DNA of 64,000 bases from positions 868,001 to 932,000 of the forward strand of contig NZ_VTOU01000002.1 in the NCBI RefSeq assembly GCF_008274695.1, in the 5' to 3' direction. Made by a program: the position numbers and the translations under genes. The stretch comes from Sphingomonas montanisoli. GTDB taxonomy: Bacteria; Pseudomonadota; Alphaproteobacteria; Sphingomonadales; Sphingomonadaceae. Positions 54,819-63,430 of the stretch are shown here, piece after piece (position 1 is the stretch's first letter; every line of letters begins with the position of its first letter). The notes under the pieces were generated by a model, which saw only the letters and a program-made list of their open reading frames with translations, was not told where the DNA came from and searched no databases.

Positions 54819-55921
54819 CCGACATCCGCGTGGCGCTCGGTGAGCGCAGCTACGACATTCACGTCGAGGCAGGCGCGCTCGATCGTGCTGGCGATCTGCT
54901 GCGGCCTTTCGCCAGGCGCGGGCGTTTCGTGGTCGTCACCGACGAGAATGTCGCCAAGTCGCAGTGGCAACGGCTCGAAGCGTCGCTGACCGCGGCGGGG
55001 ATCACGCACGCGATCGAGATATTGCCGGCGGGCGAATCGACCAAGAGCTGGGCGAACCTCGCCCGCGTCACCGATCGCCTGCTCGAAGAGGGGGTCGAAC
55101 GGTCGGACACGGTGATAGCGCTGGGGGGTGGCGTGATCGGCGATCTGGTCGGGTTCGCGGCCTCGATGCTCAAGCGCGGGTGTAACTTCGTGCAGGTGCC
55201 GACGACCCTGCTCGCGCAGGTCGACAGTTCGGTCGGCGGCAAGACCGCGATCAACACCAAAGCGGGCAAGAATTTGATCGGCGCTTTCTATCAGCCGGTC
55301 CACGTCCTGATCGATCCGACCACGCTCGACACTCTGGGCCGGCGCGAAGTCGGCGCGGGCTATGCCGAGGTCGTCAAATATGGGCTGATCGACGATCCCG
55401 CCTTCTTCGACTGGTGCGAGGTCAATGGCCCCGCCTTGCTCGACGGCGAAGCGCAGGCGCGCGAACATGCGATCGCGACCAGCGTCGCCGCCAAGGCCCG
55501 CATCGTCGGCGAGGATGAGCGAGAGACGAGCGGCACCCGCGCGCTCCTCAACCTCGGCCACACCTTCGGCCACGCGCTGGAGGCGGAAACGGGCTTTTCG
55601 GACGTCCTCCTGCACGGAGAGGGCGTTGCAGCGGGCATGGCGCTCGCTTTCCGCTTTTCGGGCAGCCTTGGCCTGTGTTCGGCCGCCGACGCCGATCGCG
55701 TGACCGCGCATCTGCGCGCCGCTGGCCTCCCCGCCACGCTGCGCGAGGCGCATGTCGATACGACCGGCGCCGCGCTCGTCGCGCATATGCTCCACGACAA
55801 GAAGATGGAGGGCGGACGCCTTCCATTCCTCCTTGCCCGCGGCATCGGCCAGACCTTCCTCGACAAGCAGGTCGATCTTGGCGCCGTCGAACGCTTCCTC
55901 GACGCGGAGCGTACACTCTAG
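54815..55921 (+). CDS. aroB: 3-Dehydroquinate synthase AroB
   Basis: AroB, 368 residues, converts DAHP to 3-dehydroquinate with NAD and a divalent metal. The NAD-binding segment is IALGGGVIGDLVGFAASMLK, then RGCNFVQVPTTLLAQVDSSV, GGKTAINTKAGKNLIGAFYQ, and the metal histidines in LNLGHTFGHALE and LLHGEGVAAGM. It is translationally coupled to aroK, the common arrangement in proteobacteria. Confidence 0.97.
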   Translation: MTDIRVALGERSYDIHVEAGALDRAGDLLRPFARRGRFVVVTDENVAKSQWQRLEASLTAAGITHAIEILPAGESTKSWANLARVTDRLLEEGVERSDTVIALGGGVIGDLVGFAASMLKRGCNFVQVPTTLLAQVDSSVGGKTAINTKAGKNLIGAFYQPVHVLIDPTTLDTLGRREVGAGYAEVVKYGLIDDPAFFDWCEVNGPALLDGEAQAREHAIATSVAAKARIVGEDERETSGTRALLNLGHTFGHALEAETGFSDVLLHGEGVAAGMALAFRFSGSLGLCSAADADRVTAHLRAAGLPATLREAHVDTTGAALVAHMLHDKKMEGGRLPFLLARGIGQTFLDKQVDLGAVERFLDAERTL

Positions 55922-56011
55922 CGGTGATCATGTGACTGCCATCACTTTGTGCGAATCGCTTGTCGGCTAAGCCGCCTTGGCGCAGGTTCGGACAGAACAG
56001 GGGATGGGATC

Positions 56012-56389
56012 ATGGCAACGCTGACAAACATCGAAACGGGCGATACCAAAGAAGCGCCTTCGGGCTATTCTTGGACGACTTTGCTGTTCGGGCCGATTCC
56101 GGCCTTCATGCGCGGCGATATCTTCTGGGGCGGGATCATGCTGGCGACGGATATCGTCACCGGCGGACTCACCTGGCTGCTGGTGTGGCCGTTCCTCTAT
56201 AACGGCCTTTACTACAAGAAGCTCACCGATGCGGGTTACAAGCCCGGCCGCGCGACGGCGAAGCTGGTCAATCCGGACATGGTCAAGGCCGCCGAAGCGC
56301 CCGCGCCTCCGCCCACCCCGGCGGCTGAGCGGACCCGCTTCATGCCGGCCGGATCCTTCACGCCGCCGACGCCGACCCAGAAGGATTGA
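56012..56389 (+). CDS. HrgC-like small membrane protein
   Basis: A 125-residue protein. The region [20 protein letters not shown] at residues 17-36 and [20 protein letters not shown] with [20 protein letters not shown] are typical of HrgC/DUF2628-like two-span membrane proteins found in phages and bacterial genomes. The last 40 residues are proline-rich and probably cytoplasmic. The role is unknown. AGGGG lies upstream of the ATG at 56012. Confidence 0.78.
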   Translation: MATLTNIETGDTKEAPSGYSWTTLLFGPIPAFMRGDIFWGGIMLATDIVTGGLTWLLVWPFLYNGLYYKKLTDAGYKPGRATAKLVNPDMVKAAEAPAPPPTPAAERTRFMPAGSFTPPTPTQKD

Positions 56390-56469
56390 GGCGATCGTCC
56401 GCTCGCCGTGTCGACGGACCGCGCAAAATCCTTTTGAGGCACGAGCGGTTTCGTGACAGGGCGGGCAGG

Positions 56470-57135
56470 ATGAACCGGTCGGGTTTCTATGCGATCGAAG
56501 GGGTCGATGGCTGCGGCAAGAGCGGGATGGTCGGCTTCCTGGTCGATCACCTGCGCAGCTTCGGGCTCGAAGGGATCGCGACGCGCGAGCCCGGCGGAAC
56601 GCCGCAGGGCGAGCAGCTTCGCTCGCTGATATTGTCCGGGCAGGATGATGCCTGGGATCCGCATTCCGAACTGCTGCTGATGACGGCCGCCCGGATCGAG
56701 CATGTCAGGCGTGTGATTACGCCGGCGCTCGAACGCGGACATTTTATCGTGTCGGATCGCTATGCAGGATCGACCATCGCCTATCAGGGCGCCGGGCGCG
56801 GCATGTCCGAAGATTTCATCCGCACGCTGCATGCGCAGGTGGTGGGGGATGTCTGGCCCGATCTTACGATCATCCTCGATCTGGATGCCGAAATCGGGCT
56901 TGCGCGGAGCCGCAGCAGACTGTCGGCATCGTCTGTCGACGAAGGGCGTTTCGAAACGCTCGATCTCGAATTCCACCGCCGCATCCGCCAGTCGTTTCTC
57001 GATCAGGCCGCGCGCGATCCCGCGCGCCACATCGTCGTCGATGCGTTCGGAACGCCCGACGAGGTGCGGGCGCGGGTGGCCGCAGCCCTCGACGCATGGG
57101 CCGCGCGTTCGACCTCATCGCATCCTTCGACCTGA
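56470..57135 (+). CDS. tmk: Thymidylate kinase (dTMP kinase)
   Basis: A 221-residue nucleoside-monophosphate kinase. The P-loop is [20 protein letters not shown], the substrate segment [20 protein letters not shown], and the DR(Y/H) loop [18 protein letters not shown] appears as [18 protein letters not shown]. The lid region [20 protein letters not shown] matches Tmk. In alphaproteobacteria the housekeeping tmk is usually next to holB or dnaK-linked genes; here it heads an operon with a P450, so it may be a second copy. The ATG at 56470 has GGCAGG just before it. Confidence 0.9.
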   Translation: MNRSGFYAIEGVDGCGKSGMVGFLVDHLRSFGLEGIATREPGGTPQGEQLRSLILSGQDDAWDPHSELLLMTAARIEHVRRVITPALERGHFIVSDRYAGSTIAYQGAGRGMSEDFIRTLHAQVVGDVWPDLTIILDLDAEIGLARSRSRLSASSVDEGRFETLDLEFHRRIRQSFLDQAARDPARHIVVDAFGTPDEVRARVAAALDAWAARSTSSHPST

Positions 57136-57149
57136 AAGGCGGCAGGCAT

Positions 57150-58382
57150 ATGGTTGCGACATCGTTTCACTACGATCCCTATTCGATCGAGGCGATGCGC
57201 AATCCGCAGCCGCTCTATCGGGTGCTGCGCGAAGATCACCCGGCCTATTACATGCCGGACTATGACAGCTGGGCCTTCAGCCGGTTCGAGGATTGTTGGG
57301 CGATCCTGAACGACAGCGTGAACTTCTCGACTGCCGAGGGTGAGATGTTCGCGCGCGAACAGCTGCTCCAGCACAATGCGGGGCCCCCGCGCGCGCACCG
57401 GCTCGATCCGATGGACATCTTCCTGAACATCGATCCCCCGGTTCATACCAAATTCCGCCAGGTCACGGCCGCGCCCTTCCTGAAGGGGAACGTCAACAAA
57501 CTGGCCGACGACATCCGCCAGATCACGCGCCGGCGGCTCGACACGCTGATCGAGCGGGGCGAGTTCGACTTTCACCGCGACTTCGCCGGCTATGTCGGGG
57601 CGTGCACGATGTGCATGATCACCGGTATGGCGCTCGACGAGGCCGAACATGTCGCCTCGCTCGTCCATCAGGGGATGGAGCGTGAACCGGACACGCCCGG
57701 CTTCACCGAGCGGGGCCGGCAGTTCCTGGGCCAGATCTACGGGAAGATCGGGGAATTGCTGCGCCGTCGCCGTGCGGGGGAGTCGCCGCCCAATCGCCTG
57801 CTCGACGCGCTGATCAACACCGACATGCTCGGCCGCCCGCTGACCGATGCGGATATCATGCCGCAGGTCAATTCGATCATCGTCGGCGGCGTCGAGTCGC
57901 TTCCCAAGGTGATCACGGGCGGGATCGCTCTGCTCGAACAGCTGCCCGATCAGCTGGCTGCGATCCGGGCGGATTTGGACGCGCGGATCGCGCCGGCGTT
58001 CGAAGAGATGTTGCGCCTGTGCGCGCCCGCTCAATGGTTCGGTCGGACGGTCGCCCGCGATGTCGAGGTGGGCGGTGTGGCGCTGAGGCCCGGACAGCGG
58101 GTCCTGATGCTGCTCGCCTCGTCCAATCGCGATCCGCGCGAGTTCGATGGTCCCGAGGAATTCCGCTGGAATCGCAATCCCCGCCGCCTGATCAGCTTCG
58201 GCATGGGCGCGCATTTCTGCATCGGTATCCACGTCGCGCGGATGGAAGGGCAGATCATGCTGCGCGAGTTCCTGGAACGGGTCGAACGATGGACCTGCCT
58301 GCGCGATCAAGGCCATTGGGCCGTTTCCGAATTCCAGATCGGCTGGACGAGTTTGCCGATCCGGATCGAGGCGAGGAGATAA
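57150..58382 (+). CDS. Cytochrome P450
   Basis: A 410-residue soluble bacterial P450 that should hydroxylate an organic substrate. The haem loop is FGMGAHFCIGIHVARME with Cys357 as iron ligand, and the ExxR pair is Glu286 and Arg289. The I-helix reads IIVGGVESLPKVITGG: where most P450s have (A/G)GxDT, this one has G-G-V-E-S (246-250), so the oxygen-activating Thr is replaced by Ser and the acid by Glu. The ATG at 57150 is 14 bases after tmk. The SMP30 gene follows 4 bases after the stop. The redox partner is not in the window; the two ferredoxin-like proteins at 62-64 kb are of other types. Confidence 0.94.
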   Translation: MVATSFHYDPYSIEAMRNPQPLYRVLREDHPAYYMPDYDSWAFSRFEDCWAILNDSVNFSTAEGEMFAREQLLQHNAGPPRAHRLDPMDIFLNIDPPVHTKFRQVTAAPFLKGNVNKLADDIRQITRRRLDTLIERGEFDFHRDFAGYVGACTMCMITGMALDEAEHVASLVHQGMEREPDTPGFTERGRQFLGQIYGKIGELLRRRRAGESPPNRLLDALINTDMLGRPLTDADIMPQVNSIIVGGVESLPKVITGGIALLEQLPDQLAAIRADLDARIAPAFEEMLRLCAPAQWFGRTVARDVEVGGVALRPGQRVLMLLASSNRDPREFDGPEEFRWNRNPRRLISFGMGAHFCIGIHVARMEGQIMLREFLERVERWTCLRDQGHWAVSEFQIGWTSLPIRIEARR

Positions 58383-58386
58383 GAGG

Positions 58387-59253
58387 ATGACCGCCGAAAC
58401 CCCGATCCAGTTCGATGAGCGTCCGCGCACGCTCGCCGACGGATTCTGCTTCACCGAATGCCCGCGCTGGCGCGACGGCTGGCTCTATTTCTCGGACATG
58501 TATGGCCGCACCGTCTATCGGATTGACGAGGGCGGCACGCTCGAAACGGTCGTTCGCGTCGAATCGCGGCCGGGTGGCCTCGGATGGCTGCCAAACGGCG
58601 ACATGCTGATCGCGGGGATGGACGAGGGGCGCGTCCTGCGCCTGTCTAACGGGGAACTTCACGTCCACGCCGATCTGACCTCGGTCGCGCCGACCGGCAT
58701 CAACGACATGGTCGTCGACGCGCACGGCCGCGCTTATGTCGCCAAGTTCCTGCACCAGAGCCCGCCACCCGAAGAACCGATCATCGTCGTCGAACCCGAT
58801 GGGCGCTGGTATGAGAGCGAACATCGTTTCCGCGTTGCCAACGGCATGATCCTCACGGCCGACGGTCAGCAGCTGGTCGTGGCCGAGAGCGCGGGCATGC
58901 GGCTGACGCGTGTCGATCTCGATGCGGATGGCGTGCCGTCCAACGGCACCCTCTTCGCCCAGTTGGACAGCGGCCAATATCCGGACGGGATCTGCGGCGA
59001 CGATCGGGGCGGCGCCTGGGTCACCACCGCGCGCGGCCCCGGCGTGTTCCGTGTCGAGCCGGGGAAGGGGGCGACGCACTTCATCCCCTATGACGATGAT
59101 CGCTTTTCCTACGCCTGCGCGCTGGGCGGCGCCGACGGGCAGACGCTCTTCATCTGCACGGCGGGGCCCTATACACCCGCCACGATGCACCAGCAGAGCA
59201 GTGCCGCGATCGAGGTGCTCAAGGTGCCCTTCAAACGCAGCGGCACGCCCTGA
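58387..59253 (+). CDS. SMP-30/gluconolactonase/LRE family protein
   Basis: A 288-residue six-bladed beta-propeller hydrolase. Metal-site segments: FCFTECPRWRDGWLYFSDMY (the conserved Glu near the N-terminus), NDMVVDAHGRAYVAK (Asn and Asp), FRVANGMILTADGQQLVVAE and PDGICGDDRGGAWV (the Asp). Members hydrolyse lactones. It follows the P450 by 4 bases, so it may open a lactone produced in that pathway. Its TGA is directly followed by the stop of the convergent antiporter gene, together TGATCA. Confidence 0.9.
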   Translation: MTAETPIQFDERPRTLADGFCFTECPRWRDGWLYFSDMYGRTVYRIDEGGTLETVVRVESRPGGLGWLPNGDMLIAGMDEGRVLRLSNGELHVHADLTSVAPTGINDMVVDAHGRAYVAKFLHQSPPPEEPIIVVEPDGRWYESEHRFRVANGMILTADGQQLVVAESAGMRLTRVDLDADGVPSNGTLFAQLDSGQYPDGICGDDRGGAWVTTARGPGVFRVEPGKGATHFIPYDDDRFSYACALGGADGQTLFICTAGPYTPATMHQQSSAAIEVLKVPFKRSGTP

Positions 59254-60888
59254 TCAGGCGCGATACCGAGCCTCTGACAGATCGAGTTCGCGTGTGAGTC
59301 TGTGGATGCTCTCGCTGCTCAGGCGGCGGGTGCGGATGAGGTCGATCAAGGCGGCGCGTTCGGCCTTCAGCCCGACAAGGCGGAATTCCTTGAAGCGCCG
59401 CTCCTGCAGCCGAGCATCCTCGCCGCGATCCCTGCCCAGCCCCTCGATACGTTCGCGATACAGATCCATCACGCGGGCGCCGGCCGCGGCATAGCGATCG
59501 GCGTCGCCGAGTTTCTCCGACAATTCGTGCTGATGGCGCTCGATCGCCTGGATCGCGGCCTCGGCGGCGGCGACCCGCGCGGCATCCTCGTCGGCCAGTT
59601 TCGATGGCTCGGGCGGCATGGTCAGCCCGCGTAGCAACACCGGCAGGGTGACGCTGGCGATCAGCAGCGAGACGATGATCACCCCCGCCGCCAAAAAGAT
59701 CGCCAGATCGCGCGCGGGGAAAGGCGTGCCGTCGCTGAGCGCCAGCGGAAGTGTCAGCACGCCGGCCAGTGTGATCGCCCCGCGAACCCCGGCGAGCGAC
59801 ATCGCCGCGACCAGCCGCCATTCGGGGCTGCGCATCTGCACCCCTTCTTTGTTCCGGTTGCGCAGGATGGTGAAGCGCAGCGACGCCCAGACCCACAGGA
59901 AACGTAGCGCCGCCAGCCCTGCGACGATCGCGACGATATAGACGGCGAGCCACCACGGCGCGCTGTGCCCGGTCATCGCCACCGTCTGCTTCGCGCCGGC
60001 CAGGATCGCGGGAAGCTGTTCGCCCAGCAGCACGAAGATGATGCCGTTGAGCGCGAACTGGATCGTATCCCACACCGAATTGCGGCGCATCCGCGTCACT
60101 GCCAGCGTCTGGCGCGAGATTTCGGCGAACGTCATCGTCACGCCCGCGCCCACGGCGGCGAGGATGCCCGATGCGTGGACATGCTCGGCCGCCAGGTAGG
60201 AACCGAAGGGGATGAGCAGACTCACCAGGATCTGCGAGCCCGTATCTTCGCCCCAGCGGCTCGTGACCCACGCCTTGGCACGCGTGACCGCGAGCGTCAC
60301 CAGAACGCCGATGACGAGGCCGGCGCCCGCCACCCACAGGAAATTGAGCGCGGCCGACGGGGCAGAGAAAATGCCGGTCATCGCCGCGGCGATCGCGAAG
60401 CGCAGGCAGACGAGGCCCGAAGCGTCGTTGAGGAGCGATTCCCCTTCGAGGATGTGCATCATCCGCTTAGGGATCGGCACCCGCGCCGCGATCGCCGACA
60501 CCGCGATCGGATCGGTGGGGGAAACGACGGCGGCGAGCGCGAAGGCGACCGCGAGCGGCATTGCGGGGATCATCCAGTGGATGAAGAAGCCCATCCCCAC
60601 CACGGTGATCAGGACCAGGCCGAGCGCCAGTTCGAAGATCGTCGACAGATCCTTGAACAGCTCGTCCTTTGGAATGCGCCAGCCGTCGAGGAACAGCAGC
60701 GGCGGCAGGAACAGCAGCAGGAACAATTCGGGATCGAGATCGACGCGATGCGAGGTCGACAGGCCGATGATCCCGCCCAGCCCGATCTGGACGAGCGGTA
60801 CCGGCGCGGGAATTGGGAGCATTCTCGACAGTGCACCGCTGACGACGACCGCCAGCAGCAGGAAAAGCACGATCGAAACTGTTTCCAA
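59254..60888 (-). CDS. CPA1-family Na+/H+ antiporter with a cytoplasmic C-terminal domain
   Basis: A 544-residue exporter with about 12 membrane segments over residues 1-400. Motifs are DPELFLLLFLPPLLFLDGWR, AFALAAVVSPTDPIAVSAIA with the transport Asp, and EGESLLNDASGLVCLRFAIA. The final 130 residues are helical and charged (AAIQAIERHQHELSEKL). It resembles NhaP-type antiporters in ion and pH homeostasis. The TTG start at 60886-60888 is chosen for GGAG 7 bases before it; an ATT start at 60891 cannot be excluded. It is divergent from the beta-lactamase-like gene. Confidence 0.92.
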   Translation of the reverse strand: METVSIVLFLLLAVVVSGALSRMLPIPAPVPLVQIGLGGIIGLSTSHRVDLDPELFLLLFLPPLLFLDGWRIPKDELFKDLSTIFELALGLVLITVVGMGFFIHWMIPAMPLAVAFALAAVVSPTDPIAVSAIAARVPIPKRMMHILEGESLLNDASGLVCLRFAIAAAMTGIFSAPSAALNFLWVAGAGLVIGVLVTLAVTRAKAWVTSRWGEDTGSQILVSLLIPFGSYLAAEHVHASGILAAVGAGVTMTFAEISRQTLAVTRMRRNSVWDTIQFALNGIIFVLLGEQLPAILAGAKQTVAMTGHSAPWWLAVYIVAIVAGLAALRFLWVWASLRFTILRNRNKEGVQMRSPEWRLVAAMSLAGVRGAITLAGVLTLPLALSDGTPFPARDLAIFLAAGVIIVSLLIASVTLPVLLRGLTMPPEPSKLADEDAARVAAAEAAIQAIERHQHELSEKLGDADRYAAAGARVMDLYRERIEGLGRDRGEDARLQERRFKEFRLVGLKAERAALIDLIRTRRLSSESIHRLTRELDLSEARYRA

Positions 60889-61177
60889 AATCCATCTCCG
60901 CGTTGAGCAAGGGCATGATGACAGGGCAGTCTGGCCTGGCCCCGCGGTGCGCAACCGATAGCGCAATCGGGGCAATTCGGCCACCGCCCCCGGCCGCGGC
61001 ATCTGGCGAAGCGGCCATGTTGTGGGCTGGGGCGCTTGCCGTCGAGTCAGCAATCCGATGCGGTGGACGTATATCTCACGCCGCTTTGAACCGCCTGCGC
61101 GTGACGGGAGTTCAGCCTGTGGCAAGCGATGTGTGTTATGGAGGATGGGTCTTGTCGTATCGAGGAGGTTCGGTCGA
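60889..61177. other. Divergent intergenic region between the antiporter and the beta-lactamase-like gene
   Basis: 289 bases without a convincing gene, repeat or hairpin. Upstream in-frame ATG codons of the beta-lactamase-like frame lie here (for example at about 61143), but only the TTG at 61178 has a well-spaced ribosome site. The region should hold promoters in both directions, none of which I can assign. Confidence 0.5.
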
Positions 61178-62362
61178 TTGCTGAACGGGGCGGGTTCGTC
61201 ATTCAGTCTCCCACTTCGCTCGCTATTGCTGGCGCCGCTCCTTCTGCTCGCCGGTTGCCAGCCCGCCGCCCCCGATCCGCAGGCGGCCCGATCCACGCCG
61301 CAATCGGTATCGCCGATACCGGTTCATGCGCCGTCGGCACCCAAGCCCAGAGCGAAGCCGATCGCCGTCGCGCCACCCGTCATCCCCAGCGCCGCCAGCG
61401 CGCTCGATCGACGGATCGAGGCTTTGGGCAGCGGCTTCCGGGGTGATGTCGGCCTGGCCGTCCGCGATATCCAGACCGGCTGGATATCGCATTATCGCGG
61501 GCTCGATTATTTCCCGCAGCAGAGCGTCAGCAAACTGTGGGTGGCGATCAGCGCATTCGACATGGCCGATCGCGGGAAGCTCGATCTGCGCGGCCGGCTC
61601 AGCGTCCGTCCGAATGACCTCACGCTGTTTCATCAGCCGATCAGATCGCTCGCGACGCGCCCCGGCGGTTTCCAGACCGATCGCGAGGATCTGCTGACCC
61701 GCGCGCTGACCCAGAGCGACAACAGCGCCAACGACAAGATGTTGCGCGAAGTCGGTGGCCCGGATGCCGTGCGCGCGACACTCGCCGCCAAATCGATCTC
61801 CGGCATCCGCTTCGGTCCCGGCGAAAAGGGGCTGCAGAGCCGGATCGCGGGGCTCGACTGGCAAGCTTCGTTCGCGAAGGGCAACGGCTTCTATACGGCC
61901 CGGGAGGCGCTGCTGATCGCGCAGCGGCGCGCCGCGTTCGAAGCCTATGTCGCCGATCCGGTCGACGGCGCCCGTCCCATCGCGATGGTCGACGCGCTCG
62001 CGCGGTTGAAGACGGGCGAGCTGTTGTCGGATGCGTCGACCGCACAGATGCTCGACCTCATGGGCCAGACGCGCACCGGTGCGCTGCGGCTGAAAAGCGG
62101 GCTGCGCCCCGGCTGGACGCTCTCGCACAAGACAGGCACCGGACAGATACTCGAAGGCGAGCAGGCGGGTTATAACGACGTCGGCATCCTCACCTCGCCC
62201 GAGGGACGGTCCTACGCGGTCGCGGTGATGATCGGCCGCACCAGCCGACCGCTTCCTGAGCGGATGGACCTGATGCGCAAGGTCGTCCGGCTTACGATCG
62301 CCTATGATGGCGAACTTGCCGAGCAGAAGGATGCGACCGGCGCTGGCGCAGACGTCAGGTGA
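61178..62362 (+). CDS. Class A beta-lactamase-like lipoprotein
   Basis: A 394-residue serine hydrolase. The signal with lipobox LLLAPLLLLAGCQP gives a lipid-anchored Cys27, followed by a proline-rich spacer of about 45 residues. Active-site motifs are complete: Ser116-Val-Ser-Lys119 (SxxK), Ser180-Asp181-Asn182 and Lys318-Thr319-Gly320. At the position of Glu166 (34 residues after Asn132) there is Glu216, in GEKGLQSR; the usual ExxLN is here ExxLQ, so Asn170 is Gln. Whether it degrades beta-lactams or acts on peptidoglycan is unknown. The TTG start at 61178-61180 is chosen because GAGGAGG precedes it; an ATG at about 61143 is possible. It overlaps the convergent ferredoxin gene by 8 bases. 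Confidence 0.87.
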   Translation: MLNGAGSSFSLPLRSLLLAPLLLLAGCQPAAPDPQAARSTPQSVSPIPVHAPSAPKPRAKPIAVAPPVIPSAASALDRRIEALGSGFRGDVGLAVRDIQTGWISHYRGLDYFPQQSVSKLWVAISAFDMADRGKLDLRGRLSVRPNDLTLFHQPIRSLATRPGGFQTDREDLLTRALTQSDNSANDKMLREVGGPDAVRATLAAKSISGIRFGPGEKGLQSRIAGLDWQASFAKGNGFYTAREALLIAQRRAAFEAYVADPVDGARPIAMVDALARLKTGELLSDASTAQMLDLMGQTRTGALRLKSGLRPGWTLSHKTGTGQILEGEQAGYNDVGILTSPEGRSYAVAVMIGRTSRPLPERMDLMRKVVRLTIAYDGELAEQKDATGAGADVR

Positions 62363-62675
62363 CGGCGATCGTCGGCGGCACGAAGCCCAGCCGATCCGCG
62401 AGCGCCTCGACCGAGCTTCCCGGTTTGACCAGCAACCAGTCGCGCGGACGGTGCGCGTCGATCACGACCACCGCCTGTTTGGGGCAGAGTTTCAGGCAGC
62501 CCGTCTCGATCACGCCGAAGTCCGCCTTGCGGCCTTTCTTGCCGTTGCCGAGTTCGCGCAGCGCCTTGGCCAGCCGCGTCTTGCCCTTGGGGCCGAAGCC
62601 GCCGCCGACCTTCTTCGAACATTTCGAACAGACGAGGACCGCACCCCGCCAATGGGAAGGAACCTGATCGCGCAT
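62355..62675 (-). CDS. Thioredoxin-like 2Fe-2S ferredoxin
   Basis: A 106-residue protein of the thioredoxin-like 2Fe-2S ferredoxin family. Cluster cysteines are in VLVCSKCSKKVGGGFGPKGK and ETGCLKLCPKQAVVV. These proteins act as small electron carriers. It is convergent with the beta-lactamase-like gene and divergent from the molybdenum hydroxylase genes. The ATG at 62673-62675 is a sensible start but AAGG lies rather far upstream. Whether it serves the hydroxylase or the P450 is unknown. Confidence 0.85.
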   Translation of the reverse strand: MRDQVPSHWRGAVLVCSKCSKKVGGGFGPKGKTRLAKALRELGNGKKGRKADFGVIETGCLKLCPKQAVVVIDAHRPRDWLLVKPGSSVEALADRLGFVPPTIAVT

Positions 62676-62788
62676 CGTTTCGATATGGCAATTACCTTGC
62701 ATTTTTCTAGGGTTTCGGTGGATCATTTCGGCGTGTCGCGCGTCGTGCGAGGCACGTCTCCAATCCTCTGGGCAGAGAGGACTTCGAA

Positions 62789-63430
62789 TTGAACAATGAT
62801 CGGCCATTGGCCCTTACGCGTCGTGGCGTGCTCGCGAGTGGTGTCGCAAGCGCGGCGACCAGTGCGGCCGCGCCGCTTTTGGCGGCGCCTCCATCCCCCA
62901 AAGCCAAATCCACGGAGGTCGCGCTGATGCAGACCACGCTCAAGGTGAACGGCAAGACCGAGCGGCTCGATCTGGATCCGCGCACCACTTTGCTGGATGC
63001 GCTGCGCGAGCATCTACACCTGACCGGCACCAAGAAAGGCTGCGATCATGGGCAATGCGGCGCGTGCACGGTGATCGTGGAGGGCAAGCGCATCAACAGC
63101 TGCCTGACGCTCGCGGTGATGCACGATGGCGATGCGATCAAGACGATCGAGGGGCTGGGCACGCCGGGCGATCTGCACCCGATGCAGAAGGCGTTCGTCA
63201 CGCATGACGGCTATCAATGCGGCTATTGCACGCCGGGGCAGATCTGCTCGGCGGTGGCGGTTCTCGACGAACTCAAGGCCGGCATTCCCAGCCACGTTTC
63301 GGCAGATCTCGACAAGATCGCCTTCTCGCGCGACGAAATCGTCGAGCGGATGAGCGGCAACATCTGCCGCTGCGGCGCCTATTCGAACATCTTCGAAGCC
63401 ATTGCCGACGTCGCGGGAGAAAAGGCATGA
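62789..63430 (+). CDS. Tat-exported 2Fe-2S subunit of a xanthine dehydrogenase-family molybdenum hydroxylase (PaoA-like)
   Basis: A 213-residue subunit with two 2Fe-2S clusters. A twin-arginine signal ([20 protein letters not shown]) sends it to the periplasm, as for E. coli PaoA (YagT). Clusters: [19 protein letters not shown] with [11 protein letters not shown], and [13 protein letters not shown] with [14 protein letters not shown]. Translation probably starts at TTG (62789-62791), with AGAGAGGA 8 bases upstream. It overlaps the FAD subunit gene by 4 bases. The molybdenum subunit would be beyond the window. Confidence 0.93.
   Translation: MNNDRPLALTRRGVLASGVASAATSAAAPLLAAPPSPKAKSTEVALMQTTLKVNGKTERLDLDPRTTLLDALREHLHLTGTKKGCDHGQCGACTVIVEGKRINSCLTLAVMHDGDAIKTIEGLGTPGDLHPMQKAFVTHDGYQCGYCTPGQICSAVAVLDELKAGIPSHVSADLDKIAFSRDEIVERMSGNICRCGAYSNIFEAIADVAGEKA

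Noticed and set aside
61022-61177. Upstream extension of the beta-lactamase-like frame
   Set aside because: The added 52 residues have no signal-peptide character and break the lipoprotein signal; the TTG at 61178 has the better ribosome site, though a nearby ATG remains possible.
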